64,000 nucleotides of DNA from NCBI RefSeq assembly GCF_002198715.1, contig NZ_MWLK01000037.1, positions 156,001-220,000 on the forward strand, written 5' to 3'. Positions 39,332 through 46,407 of the stretch are shown here, piece by piece. Numbering within the stretch: the first letter of the stretch is position 1; every line of letters starts with the position of its first letter. A model generated the notes under the pieces. The model did not search any database. It was not told the origin of the DNA and was given only the letters and a program-made list of their open reading frames with translations. Source of the stretch: Rhodomicrobium sp. R_RK_3. GTDB taxonomy: Bacteria; Pseudomonadota; Alphaproteobacteria; Rhizobiales; Rhodomicrobiaceae. The translations under genes and the position numbers were made by a program.

Positions 39332-40222
39332 ATGAGCCAGCCCATGATCCCCCGAGACCGCGCGCCCTTTTCGGCGATCGTCGACCGGCCGCCGCTGGAG
39401 CTGCCGGGGGATGCCCGCATCATCGTCTGGAGCATCGTCAATCTGGAGGTCTGGGACATCTCGCGCGCCATGGCCCGCCAGGTGCTGCCGGCCCCGACCG
39501 GCCAGCTCATGCTGCCCGACGTGCCCAATTGGAGCTGGCACGAATATGGCATGCGCGTCGGCGTCTGGCGCTTCTTCGATCTGTTCGAGCGGCTGGACGT
39601 GCGGCCGACGCTTTCCGTCAATGCCAGGGTCTGTCTCGATTATGAGCGCGTCGCGGCGCAGGCGCGCGATGCCGGCTGGGAGCCGATGGGCCACGCCTAT
39701 GAGCAGATGCCGATCCATAAGATCGAGGATCAGAAGGGCATGATCCAAAAATCCATGGACACGCTGGAGACATTCTGGGGCAAGCGCCCGATCGGCTGGC
39801 TGGGGCCCGGCCTCACCGAGACCTTCGAGACGCCCGAGCTGCTGGCCGAGGCCGGCGTCAAATATATCGGCGACTGGGTCTATGACGACGAGCCGACGGT
39901 CATCAGCACCGCGAAAGGGCCGCTGGTCACGCTGCCTTATTCGATCGAGCTGAACGACATTCCGATGATGCTGGTGCAGCATCATGAGGCGGAGCATTTC
40001 TACCGCCGCTGCGCCGACGCCTTCGACCGGCTCTATGCGGAGGGCGCCAGCCGGCCGCGCATCATGGCCATCGCCATCCATCCCTATATTTCCGGCCAGC
40101 CCTTCCGCATCGACTATCTCGAGCGCGTCTACGCCCATATCAACCGCCATCCGGGCGTGCTGCATTGGAACGGCGCCGAGATTTACGACTGGTACAACGC
40201 CGCCGCCAAGGTTCACCCGTGA
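39332..40222 (+). CDS. Polysaccharide deacetylase / PuuE-like allantoinase-family protein
   Basis: The 296-residue protein has the NodB-homology (beta/alpha)7 pattern of the PuuE-like subgroup: IVWSIVNLEVWDISRAMARQ, YGMRVGVWRFFDLFERLDVR, GWEPMGHAYEQMPIHKI with a candidate metal His, WLGPGLTETFETPELLAEAG and IAIHPYISGQPFRI with another conserved His. Family members deacetylate N-acetyl sugars or hydrolyse amides such as allantoin; this one has no signal peptide, favouring a cytoplasmic amidase role. It diverges from the MetX-like gene. The start at 39332 fits family length better than the open frame from 39029. Confidence 0.85.
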   Translation: MSQPMIPRDRAPFSAIVDRPPLELPGDARIIVWSIVNLEVWDISRAMARQVLPAPTGQLMLPDVPNWSWHEYGMRVGVWRFFDLFERLDVRPTLSVNARVCLDYERVAAQARDAGWEPMGHAYEQMPIHKIEDQKGMIQKSMDTLETFWGKRPIGWLGPGLTETFETPELLAEAGVKYIGDWVYDDEPTVISTAKGPLVTLPYSIELNDIPMMLVQHHEAEHFYRRCADAFDRLYAEGASRPRIMAIAIHPYISGQPFRIDYLERVYAHINRHPGVLHWNGAEIYDWYNAAAKVHP

Positions 40223-40231
40223 GATGCCGGG

Positions 40232-40639
40232 TCAGCCGTGCATCTGGGCGCCCTTGGTGATTTTGTCGGCGATCTTTTTGGCCGCGCGCAAGCCGATGCC
40301 GACGACCTTGGCGTCATCGGGCGCGAATTCCGCGAAGACGGCGCGGTTGGCGGCGTCATGGCCGGTCGAGAACATCTCCTCGACATAGAGCGAGACGGTC
40401 AGCGAGCGCTCCAGGGCGCGGCGGTGGATCTGCCCCATCATCGCCGCATCGGCGGCCATGATGATGACCGGCTGCACCGGTAAGGCATTGTAGCGATTGC
40501 CGGCGCGGTCCACATAAGGCGCGCCGATGATCTCCGGCGACTGGGCGGCGAGCCCGCTGGCCAGGAAGGCGGCGACGTTGAGCTTTTGCCAGACGGGAAG
40601 ATCCTCGCGCAGCACGATGGCGATTTTGGTATCGAACAT
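40232..40639 (-). CDS. DUF2000-family protein
   Basis: The 135-residue protein matches the DUF2000 pattern, opening with FDTKIAIVLREDLPVWQKLNVAAFLASG and containing YVDRAGNRYNALPVQPVIIMAA, a fold related to peptidyl-tRNA hydrolase 2. The molecular role is unknown. It is divergent from an AraC-type regulator 37 bases away, a pairing often seen, so the regulator probably controls it. It is convergent with the deacetylase gene, nine bases away. Confidence 0.87.
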   Translation of the reverse strand: MFDTKIAIVLREDLPVWQKLNVAAFLASGLAAQSPEIIGAPYVDRAGNRYNALPVQPVIIMAADAAMMGQIHRRALERSLTVSLYVEEMFSTGHDAANRAVFAEFAPDDAKVVGIGLRAAKKIADKITKGAQMHG

Positions 40640-40676
40640 GATCGGGACTCGGAGCGTGACGGGCTAGACGGAAACC

Positions 40677-41543
40677 ATGGCCGGATTTCTAACGCGCGAG
40701 GGATTGCAGGGTCTTGGACGTTTGTGCGAGCGGCCCGATGAGAGCGGCATCGTGGCCGCGCCCGCCTTCCCCGGCCTCGACCGCATCGAGGCGCGTTTCT
40801 TCGGCACCGCCTTCGCGCCGCACCGTCATGACACCTACGCCATCGGCATGACGCTGTACGGCGTCCAAACCTTCCGCTATCGCGGCGCGGTCCGCTACAG
40901 TACGCCGGGCAAGGTGATCGTGCTGCATCCGGACGAGCTGCACGATGGCGGCGCGGGCACCGAGGACGGCCTGCGCTACCGGATGCTCTATCTGGAGCCT
41001 GCCCTGCTGCGCCGGGCGCTCGCGGACAGCCGGGGCGGCCTGCCCTTCGTGCGCGACCCGGTGGTGGCCGATGCGGCGCTCTGGCGGGCGCTGCTCGCCG
41101 GTCTGTCCGATCTCGAGGGCGAGCTGGAGGACCTTCTGGTCGACCAGATGCTGGCCGAACTCGCGGCGGCCCTCTCACGCCATGCCGGACAACCGGGCGA
41201 CAGCGCCGCCAAACTCGACCTGCCCCGGCTCGATCTCGCCCGCGCCTATCTCGACGCCAATCTCACCGAAGCCGTCCGGTCGCGGGAGCTGGAAGCGGCC
41301 AGCGGCCTGGACCGCTTCAGTCTCGCCCGTCAGTTCCGCCGGGCCTTCGGCACCAGCCCGCATCGCTACCTCGTCATGCGCCGTCTGGCACACGCGCGCG
41401 GCCTGATCGATGCCGGGCTGCCGCTGGCCGAGATCGCCGCCGCGACCGGCTTTGCCGACCAAAGCCATCTGAACCGCCAGTTCAAGAAGACCTTCGGCGT
41501 CACCCCCGGCCAATGGCGCAGCCTGGCCCGCGGCCGGAGTTGA
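40677..41543 (+). CDS. AraC-family transcriptional regulator with N-terminal cupin
   Basis: The 288-residue protein has an AraC-type ligand domain (about residues 30-110), with FFGTAFAPHRHDTYAIGMTL and YSTPGKVIVLHPDELHDG, and a C-terminal double helix-turn-helix, with ASGLDRFSLARQFRRAFGTS and IAAATGFADQSHLNRQFKKTFGVTPGQW. It likely senses a small molecule and regulates the divergent DUF2000 gene. It is the last ordinary gene before the cysteine-rich region; the first sigma-54-type element lies 140 bases after its stop. Confidence 0.92.
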   Translation: MAGFLTREGLQGLGRLCERPDESGIVAAPAFPGLDRIEARFFGTAFAPHRHDTYAIGMTLYGVQTFRYRGAVRYSTPGKVIVLHPDELHDGGAGTEDGLRYRMLYLEPALLRRALADSRGGLPFVRDPVVADAALWRALLAGLSDLEGELEDLLVDQMLAELAAALSRHAGQPGDSAAKLDLPRLDLARAYLDANLTEAVRSRELEAASGLDRFSLARQFRRAFGTSPHRYLVMRRLAHARGLIDAGLPLAEIAAATGFADQSHLNRQFKKTFGVTPGQWRSLARGRS

Positions 41544-41586
41544 AAGCTGCCGAGCGTCGAAATTCCGGCACCGAAGCCCGCCTGAG

Positions 41587-41602
41587 TGTCGGCCATCCGA
41601 CA
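41587..41602. promoter_or_regulatory. Perfect 16-bp palindrome, candidate enhancer-binding-protein site
   Basis: TGTCGG-CCAT-CCGACA is a perfect inverted repeat. Its left edge is 97 bases before the sigma-54-type element at 41684. TGTCGG also occurs 99 and 110 bases before the other two sigma-54 elements of the cluster. This distance suits upstream activator sites. Confidence 0.5.
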
Positions 41603-41683
41603 TTGTCATAATACGGCACCCAAAAAAACGCAGCGCTGGCAGCGGTTTGCCGATTTTCGGCCGCCCGTCCGGGCAAATGCGCT

Positions 41684-41700
41684 CTGGCATGGCATTTGCT
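41684..41700 (+). promoter_or_regulatory. Sigma-54 (-24/-12) promoter candidate for the first Cys-repeat gene
   Basis: CTGGCATGGCATTTGCT matches the YTGGCACGRNNNTTGCW consensus at every defined position but one (T for C). It is 442 bases upstream of the gene, much further than in the two paralogous units, implying a long leader if it is used. Confidence 0.5.
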
Positions 41701-42141
41701 CATTACCGTTGTAACAGGGCCTCTCTCTTGGCCGGAGCCCTGCTCCGAAGACGCCCGGCTGGGCTTGACCGGCCCAACAATAAAACCGGCAACCGATGGA
41801 GTTAGACTAGGAGCGAAAGCGCTTAAATTGCTTGCCGGCCATACGCCCTGATCGAGCGTGGTGGCGGAGCACTGTCATCTATTGATGATTATCCAAAACA
41901 TTGCGCGTAAATTTGCTTGTGCCATATCCACGAATTTTGATTTTATTGCCATTTTTATTGACGCTGTGGCCGGTTGACAGCGGTTGATCATCGGCTAAAC
42001 TGGTACCGGACGCCTCATCTTCGACTTGTCGGATGCGCGGCCGAAACCTACGAAACGTCTTATGAGTCTTTGCGGCGGCCTGCCTTGCCACGCCGGTAGG
42101 GCGCGTGCCAATGCGAAGGCGGAACGCGAAAGGGCAAGCGC
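41701..42141 (+). other. Leader or intergenic stretch before the first Cys-repeat gene
   Basis: No gene is supported. The part at 41880-41960 is strikingly AT-rich for this genome. A sigma-70-like pair TTGACA (41974-41979) and TAAACT (41996-42001) with 16-base spacing could be an alternative promoter. A weak hairpin, CAGGGC with GCCCTG, lies at about 41716-41743. The content would be the 5' leader if the sigma-54 element at 41684 is active. Confidence 0.45.
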
Positions 42142-43806
42142 GTGGTAAAAGTCATCGACCGGGGGACGTTCCAGGCCGCGGCCGTCGACAATCGCAAGTT
42201 CGAAGAGGGTGACCAGTGGCAGGCGGCGGTCTACGCCGCGCCCAGGGTGACGAGCGTTTGCGGCGCGGCCGCGTCGGGTGTGTGCGAGGGCAACAACGGA
42301 CGCGACAGCGCCTGCGGCGGAGCGGCAACGCCATGCGCGGGCAATAGCGGCGAGGGCAGCGCCTGCGGCGGCAATGTCGGCGCCTGCGGCGGCAATGCCG
42401 GCATCGGCACGGGCTGCGGCGCCCGGGCGGGCGTCTGCGGCGGCAACGTCAACCCGCCGACGGCTTGCGGCGCGCGCCAAACCGCCTGCGCCGCCAATGC
42501 AGGCGGCTTCGGCGCCTGCGGCGAGGATTTGACCGGCTGCGCCATCAAGGCCTCGGTCGGCTGGATCTGCGGGGTCGATTATGCGGGCGCCTGCGCCATC
42601 AAATGGACGCCGCCGAATCTGTGCGGCGTGGACGCGGGCTCGACCTGCGCCGTCAAGGGCGGGCCGGGAACGGCCTGCGTGCAGAAATCGGTGATCTGCG
42701 GCGAGGACGGCCGTGTCGGCTTCTGCCTGTCCAAGAACGCGGTATGCGGCGCCGATAATGGCGGCGTCGTCTGCGGCGGCGATGCCGGGGCGTGCGGCGG
42801 CAATCTCGAGGTGGGCGGCTGTGGTGCCGATGGCGCGGTCTGCGGGCTCGACGGCGATGCCGGAGGCTGCGGCGCGGACGGCGATGCCTGCGTCGCCGAC
42901 GGTGACGTCGGGGCCTGCGGGGTCGACGGCGACGCCTGCGTCGCCGACGGCGATGTCGTGGCCTGCGGCGGCAATGTGGATGGCTGCGCGGAGAATCTGC
43001 AATTTGGCGGCTGCGGCGCCAATGTCGAGGGCTGCGCCATCGACAATGGCGTCGTCGTCTGCGGCTTCGACGGCGATGTCTGCGGCGCGGACACGGAGAT
43101 CGATGCCTGCTGGGGCAAGGCCGAAGTCTGCGCCATGGATATGGGCATCATCGCCTGCGGCCTCGACGGACAGGTCTGCGCCCAGGATATCGATGTCGGG
43201 GCCTGCTGGGCCGACGCGCAGGCCTGCGCCCTCGATATCGGCCCGTCGGCCTGCGGCGTCGATGCCGCGATCTGCGCCGAGGACGCCGAGACCGGGGCGT
43301 GCTGGGGCAATGCCGATGCCTGCGTCGCCGATGCTGGTGTCGAGGCCTGCGGCGGTAATGTCGATGCCTGCGTCGCCGACGGCGGTGTGGATGCCTGCGG
43401 CACCGATGCCAGTGTCTGCGCCGCCGATGGCGACGTCGTGGTCTGTGGCGCCGACGCCGAGGTCTGTGCCGCCGACGGCGGCGTCAATGCCTGCGGCGCC
43501 AATGCCGATGTCTGCGCCGCCGACGGCGATGTCGGGGCCTGCGGCGCCGATGCCGAGGTCTGTGCCGCCGACGGCGGCGTCGAGGCTTGCGGCGCCGATG
43601 CGGATGCCTGCGCCGCCGATGGCGACATCGACGCCTGCGGCGTCGACGCGGAAGCCTGCGGCGCGGATGGCGGCGTCGATGCCTGCGGTGTCGATACCGG
43701 CGTCTGCGGCGCGAATGCCGGCGGCTTCTGCGCCGTCGACGCGGCGGTCGGCGATCCGTTCTCGGCCTGCCTCGTCAACATCATTCCGGGCCTGCCCTCA
43801 TGCTGA
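42142..43806 (+). CDS. Large cysteine-repeat protein 1 (candidate radical SAM substrate)
   Basis: The 554-residue protein has about 63 Cys. Residues 1-39 form a Cys-free leader-like block (VVKVIDRGTF, matched in both paralogues). Residues 40-530 are tandem repeats in which Cx6C alternates with Cx8-9C, giving a 16-residue period such as CGADAEVCAADGGVEA. The third residue after Cys is usually Asp or Asn, or Lys in the central block containing GWICGVD. The last 30 residues, including GDPFSACLVNIIPGLPSC, are shared with the paralogues. The start is GTG. No signal peptide or known family is seen. The near-identical repeats in the second half suggest recent expansion. Role as maturase substrate is inferred from neighbours. 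Confidence 0.8.
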   Translation: MVKVIDRGTFQAAAVDNRKFEEGDQWQAAVYAAPRVTSVCGAAASGVCEGNNGRDSACGGAATPCAGNSGEGSACGGNVGACGGNAGIGTGCGARAGVCGGNVNPPTACGARQTACAANAGGFGACGEDLTGCAIKASVGWICGVDYAGACAIKWTPPNLCGVDAGSTCAVKGGPGTACVQKSVICGEDGRVGFCLSKNAVCGADNGGVVCGGDAGACGGNLEVGGCGADGAVCGLDGDAGGCGADGDACVADGDVGACGVDGDACVADGDVVACGGNVDGCAENLQFGGCGANVEGCAIDNGVVVCGFDGDVCGADTEIDACWGKAEVCAMDMGIIACGLDGQVCAQDIDVGACWADAQACALDIGPSACGVDAAICAEDAETGACWGNADACVADAGVEACGGNVDACVADGGVDACGTDASVCAADGDVVVCGADAEVCAADGGVNACGANADVCAADGDVGACGADAEVCAADGGVEACGADADACAADGDIDACGVDAEACGADGGVDACGVDTGVCGANAGGFCAVDAAVGDPFSACLVNIIPGLPSC

Positions 43807-43831
43807 GCCGGGGCGCCGCATTCGGGTCGCC

Positions 43832-43850
43832 GGCCGGCCTCGCCCCGGCC
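43832..43850 (+). terminator. GC-rich hairpin after Cys-repeat gene 1
   Basis: GGCCGG and CCGGCC pair around a seven-base loop 26 bases after the stop. A related but stronger hairpin with the same flanking context follows Cys-repeat gene 2, so the 3' segment appears duplicated along with the gene. There is no U-tract. Confidence 0.4.
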
Positions 43851-43922
43851 TCGCGCCCTGCCGCGGAGGAACGTTCCACCTTGCGATTTCCGCCGAAATC
43901 CCGGCGCAGGCCCCCGCAGCGG

Positions 43923-43928
43923 TGTCGG
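43923..43928. promoter_or_regulatory. Half-site TGTCGG upstream of Cys-repeat gene 2
   Basis: Only the left arm of the palindrome seen at 41587 is present. It lies 99 bases before the sigma-54 element at 44022. The call depends on conserved position in three units and is tentative alone. Confidence 0.3.
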
Positions 43929-44021
43929 CAGAGCGGTTTTTCCATAATATTCGCAACAAAAAACCCGAGACAAAACAGTCGTTTGCGCTGCGACTACGAC
44001 TTTCGTCACCCCTCAAAATGT

Positions 44022-44038
44022 TTGGCACGGCGCTTGCT
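44022..44038 (+). promoter_or_regulatory. Sigma-54 (-24/-12) promoter of Cys-repeat gene 2
   Basis: TTGGCACGGCGCTTGCT matches the YTGGCACGRNNNTTGCW consensus at all defined positions. It ends 44 bases before the GTG start of the gene, exactly as in the gene 3 unit. A sigma-54 promoter requires an ATP-dependent activator; no activator gene is in the window. Confidence 0.85.
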
Positions 44039-44081
44039 GAGTGACCACCGCATACAGGCACAATCGCGGTGGGGGCAGCAG

Positions 44082-44831
44082 GTGGTACAGATCGTCGACG
44101 GGCCGAATTTCCTGCAGCCAAGGCTTCGCTACGATGCCGGCGGCGATGGCGAGTGGGACTCCGCGATCGGCGGGGTCCGCAACGGCGCCGTCGTCCCGCG
44201 GACGCATATCCTGGTCGCCGACTCGAGTTGTCACGAAAGGGCCGGGGCAGGGACCACCTGCGGCGATGCCCTTACTGCCTGCCGCACCAATGCCGGCGCT
44301 GGACAGGCCTGCGATGCGGCGCTCGGGGCCTGCGGCGAGAATGTCGGCGTCGGCACGGCCTGCGGCACGCTTGCGGGCCTGTGCGGGCTGAAGGGCACCA
44401 TCGTCAATGCCTGCGGCGTGGATGTGAACGGCTGCGGAGTCAAGTCGACCATCGGCTGGATTTGCGGCGCCGACGCAGCCGTCTGCGCCGTCAAGTTCGG
44501 CACGCCCGGCGTTTGCGGTGCAGCCACCAGCGCATGCGGGGCAAAGATCTGGACCGGCAGAGCCTGCGCGGCCGATGCCGGCGCCTGCGCCGCCGATGGC
44601 GAAGTCGTCGCCTGCGCCGCCCGCGCGGACGCCTGCGCCGCCGATGGCGGCGTGGAGGCTTGCGGCGTCGACGCGGAGGTTTGCGGTGTCGATGGCGGAA
44701 CGGAGGCCTGCGGCGTCGATGTCGGCGTCTGCGGCACCAATGCCGGCGGTTTCTGCGCCATCGACGCGGCGGTCGGCGATCCGTTCTCGGCCTGCCTCAT
44801 TAACATCATCCCGGGTCTGCCCTCATGCTGA
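44082..44831 (+). CDS. Cysteine-repeat protein 2 (candidate radical SAM substrate)
   Basis: The 249-residue protein has about 24 Cys. It opens with VVQIVDGPNFLQPRLRYDAG, homologous to proteins 1 and 3. Cys begin at about residue 50 and alternate Cx6C with Cx8-9C. A central block with GWICGADAAVCAVK is shared by all three, and the C-terminus GDPFSACLINIIPGLPSC is nearly identical to protein 1. GTG 44082 is chosen because this region and the preceding G-rich ribosome-binding site align with gene 3; the frame is open further upstream but would cross the promoter. It likely derives from the same ancestor with fewer repeats. Confidence 0.8.
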   Translation: MVQIVDGPNFLQPRLRYDAGGDGEWDSAIGGVRNGAVVPRTHILVADSSCHERAGAGTTCGDALTACRTNAGAGQACDAALGACGENVGVGTACGTLAGLCGLKGTIVNACGVDVNGCGVKSTIGWICGADAAVCAVKFGTPGVCGAATSACGAKIWTGRACAADAGACAADGEVVACAARADACAADGGVEACGVDAEVCGVDGGTEACGVDVGVCGTNAGGFCAIDAAVGDPFSACLINIIPGLPSC

Positions 44832-44854
44832 CTTTGGCGGCCACATTCGAGACC

Positions 44855-44877
44855 CCGGCCGGCCTCACGCCGGCCGG
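44855..44877 (+). terminator. GC-rich hairpin after Cys-repeat gene 2
   Basis: CCGGCCGGC pairs with GCCGGCCGG around a CTCAC loop, a perfect 9-bp stem, 24 bases after the stop. It corresponds to the hairpin after gene 1. There is no U-tract, so it may end or stabilise the transcript. Confidence 0.5.
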
Positions 44878-44963
44878 CCCCCGTGCGGTGGCCCCATGCC
44901 GGAAACAGTCCCTCAACGCCAGGTCGTCCGTTGCCGGCGCGCCGACGAGTGCGCGGCGCGCTT

Positions 44964-44982
44964 TGTCGGCGATACGTCGACA
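44964..44982. promoter_or_regulatory. Interrupted palindrome upstream of Cys-repeat gene 3
   Basis: TGTCGGCGATACGTCGACA has arms TGTCG and CGACA nine bases apart. It starts 110 bases before the sigma-54 element at 45074, about one helical turn further than in the other two units. Confidence 0.4.
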
Positions 44983-45073
44983 TTCCGCCTTTGCGAGAAT
45001 AGAGGCAGAAGAAAATCGCATTATCGACAGCAATTTAGATGCTACATTCAACAAAAGTCGCAAATTAAAAAAT

Positions 45074-45090
45074 TTGGCACGCCGCTTGCT
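45074..45090 (+). promoter_or_regulatory. Sigma-54 (-24/-12) promoter of Cys-repeat gene 3 and the maturation genes
   Basis: TTGGCACGCCGCTTGCT keeps the invariant GG and GC dinucleotides at -24 and -12 and differs from consensus only at the degenerate R position. It ends 44 bases before the TTG start. Homology with the unit at 44022 continues from the promoter into the coding region. Confidence 0.85.
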
Positions 45091-45133
45091 AAGTAACCAT
45101 CGCGTTGAGACTCAATTGCGATGGAGGCAGCAT

Positions 45134-45829
45134 TTGGTACAAATTGTCGACGCACCAACTTTCAGGCTGGCCGAGGAACCAAACGATCCTGGCGTAGGGG
45201 ATCGGACCCGCTGGAACAACGTATTCTCCATTGTCATGGGGGACGGACCCGAGCCGGTTTGCCGCAGCGACGTTTGGGTCTGCAACACGAACGCGCCCCC
45301 GGCGCCTTGCGACGGCAACACCTGCGGCGCCAACACCAACCCGGGCAACACCTGCGGCGAAGCGGTGGGCGGTTGCGGAATGAATGCCAGCGGCGGCAAT
45401 GCCTGCCACGAAAACATTTCGGGATGCGGCGCCAATGCCAGCGGTGGCACCGTCTGCGGCTCGAACGCCTCCGGCTGTGGCGCGAAGATCAGCGGCGGCA
45501 ATGTCTGCGGCGAGGACGTCGCGATCTGCGGCGCCAAGCAAAGCAGCGGCTGGATCTGCGGCGCCGATGCGAGCGCTTGCGCGGTCAAGGCGGGATTGCC
45601 GGGCGTGTGCGGCGCGGCGGCGAGCGCCTGCGCGGCCAGGGCGCCGGTCATCCAGACCTGCGGCACCGACGCCGATGCCTGCGCGGCCAAGACCGGCGCC
45701 GATTTCTGCGGGGTGAATACCGGGGCCTGCGCCGCCAATGCCGGCGGCGGTTGCGGTATCGACGTGCCGTTCGGCGATCCGGTCTCGGCCTGCGTGATCA
45801 ACATCATTCCGCTGCTGCCGTCGTGCTGA
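45134..45829 (+). CDS. Cysteine-repeat protein 3 (candidate radical SAM substrate)
   Basis: The 231-residue protein has about 23 Cys. The N-terminal block LVQIVDAPTFRLAEEPNDPG aligns with proteins 1 and 2. The Cys part contains Asn-rich repeats (CGANASGGTVCGSNASGCGA), the shared GWICGADASACAVK block and the C-terminal tag GDPVSACVINIIPLLPSC. Translation starts at TTG 45134, six bases after a clear GGAGG; this start is fixed by alignment with gene 2. The next gene begins 19 bases after the stop, linking this substrate gene to the maturation genes in one operon. Confidence 0.82.
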   Translation: MVQIVDAPTFRLAEEPNDPGVGDRTRWNNVFSIVMGDGPEPVCRSDVWVCNTNAPPAPCDGNTCGANTNPGNTCGEAVGGCGMNASGGNACHENISGCGANASGGTVCGSNASGCGAKISGGNVCGEDVAICGAKQSSGWICGADASACAVKAGLPGVCGAAASACAARAPVIQTCGTDADACAAKTGADFCGVNTGACAANAGGGCGIDVPFGDPVSACVINIIPLLPSC

Positions 45830-45848
45830 TGAAGAGGAGGTTCGCGCC

Positions 45849-46349
45849 ATGCTGATGGTCGATATGCGCAACAACACAGCCCGCATCACGATGCAGGAAA
45901 TCCTCGCGTCGGGGCGTCGGCTGGTTTCGAACCCGGTCGCCTTCGCCAGCTTCATGGAGGGGCTGGTATTGACGCCCGACATCCTGCTCGATCCGCGCTG
46001 GCAATTGCCGGGCAATGCGTCGAGCCGCTTCTCCTTCTTCCGCTCGGCCATGTTCGAGGTGCTGCCGACCCTCTACGACGCGCGGCATCTGGAGAAGCTC
46101 GGAGGGCGCTTCGCCCTCCGGCTCACCGGCGTCGGCGACTACACCGTGATCGCGCTGAACCGGCGCGTCGTCACCTTGTCCGGCCTGCCCGTCGAGGAGC
46201 AGAGCGGCAAGCCCGTCATCGACGCCGAGATGGGCGCCGATGTGTTCATGGCGCTGTGCAATGAGCTGATCGCCGATCTGTCGGAGCGCACGCTGAAGAC
46301 GCTCACCGCCGCGAGGTCCGGCAGGCCCATCGCGGGCGCCGCCCGATGA
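45849..46349 (+). CDS. Unknown protein of the Cys-repeat/radical SAM operon
   Basis: The 166-residue protein follows an AGGAGG ribosome-binding site and lies between Cys-repeat gene 3 and the radical SAM gene. It has no signal peptide, membrane helix or Cys-rich part. The N-terminus (MLMVDMRNNTARITMQEILA) and a middle segment (SSRFSFFRSAMFEVLPTLYD) look alpha-helical, with a short beta-rich part (RFALRLTGVGDYTVIALNRR). I do not recognise a family. Its place suggests a role in substrate recognition or handling, which is inference only. Confidence 0.72.
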   Translation: MLMVDMRNNTARITMQEILASGRRLVSNPVAFASFMEGLVLTPDILLDPRWQLPGNASSRFSFFRSAMFEVLPTLYDARHLEKLGGRFALRLTGVGDYTVIALNRRVVTLSGLPVEEQSGKPVIDAEMGADVFMALCNELIADLSERTLKTLTAARSGRPIAGAAR

Positions 46350-46407
46350 CCAGGACCGAACCCAGACTGACCTTCGTCGCCGTCACCCGGATTTAAGCGA
46401 GGACATC

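Noticed and set aside
39172-39621. Long N-terminal extension of the MetX-like gene
   Set aside because: It overlaps the divergent deacetylase gene. A signal peptide and GGAGGAG site sit exactly at ATG 39171.
41885-41977. 30-codon open frame in the AT-rich leader of Cys-repeat gene 1
   Set aside because: No ribosome-binding site and no similarity to the leader blocks of the Cys-repeat proteins; an AT-rich regulatory stretch explains it equally well.
42142-43806. CRISPR-like periodic DNA repeats
   Set aside because: The period of about 48 bases is coding (16 codons), repeats are imperfect, and there are no unique spacers or cas genes.
42579-44009. 476-codon open frame on the minus strand across Cys-repeat gene 1, rich in Ala, Ser, Pro and Gln repeats
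   Set aside because: It is the complement of the Cys repeats. The plus strand carries the paralogous N- and C-termini, promoters and ribosome-binding sites; the minus frame has none of these.
44231-45807. Long minus-strand open frames across Cys-repeat genes 2 and 3
   Set aside because: Same repeat-complement effect. Alignment of the plus-strand proteins settles the coding strand.
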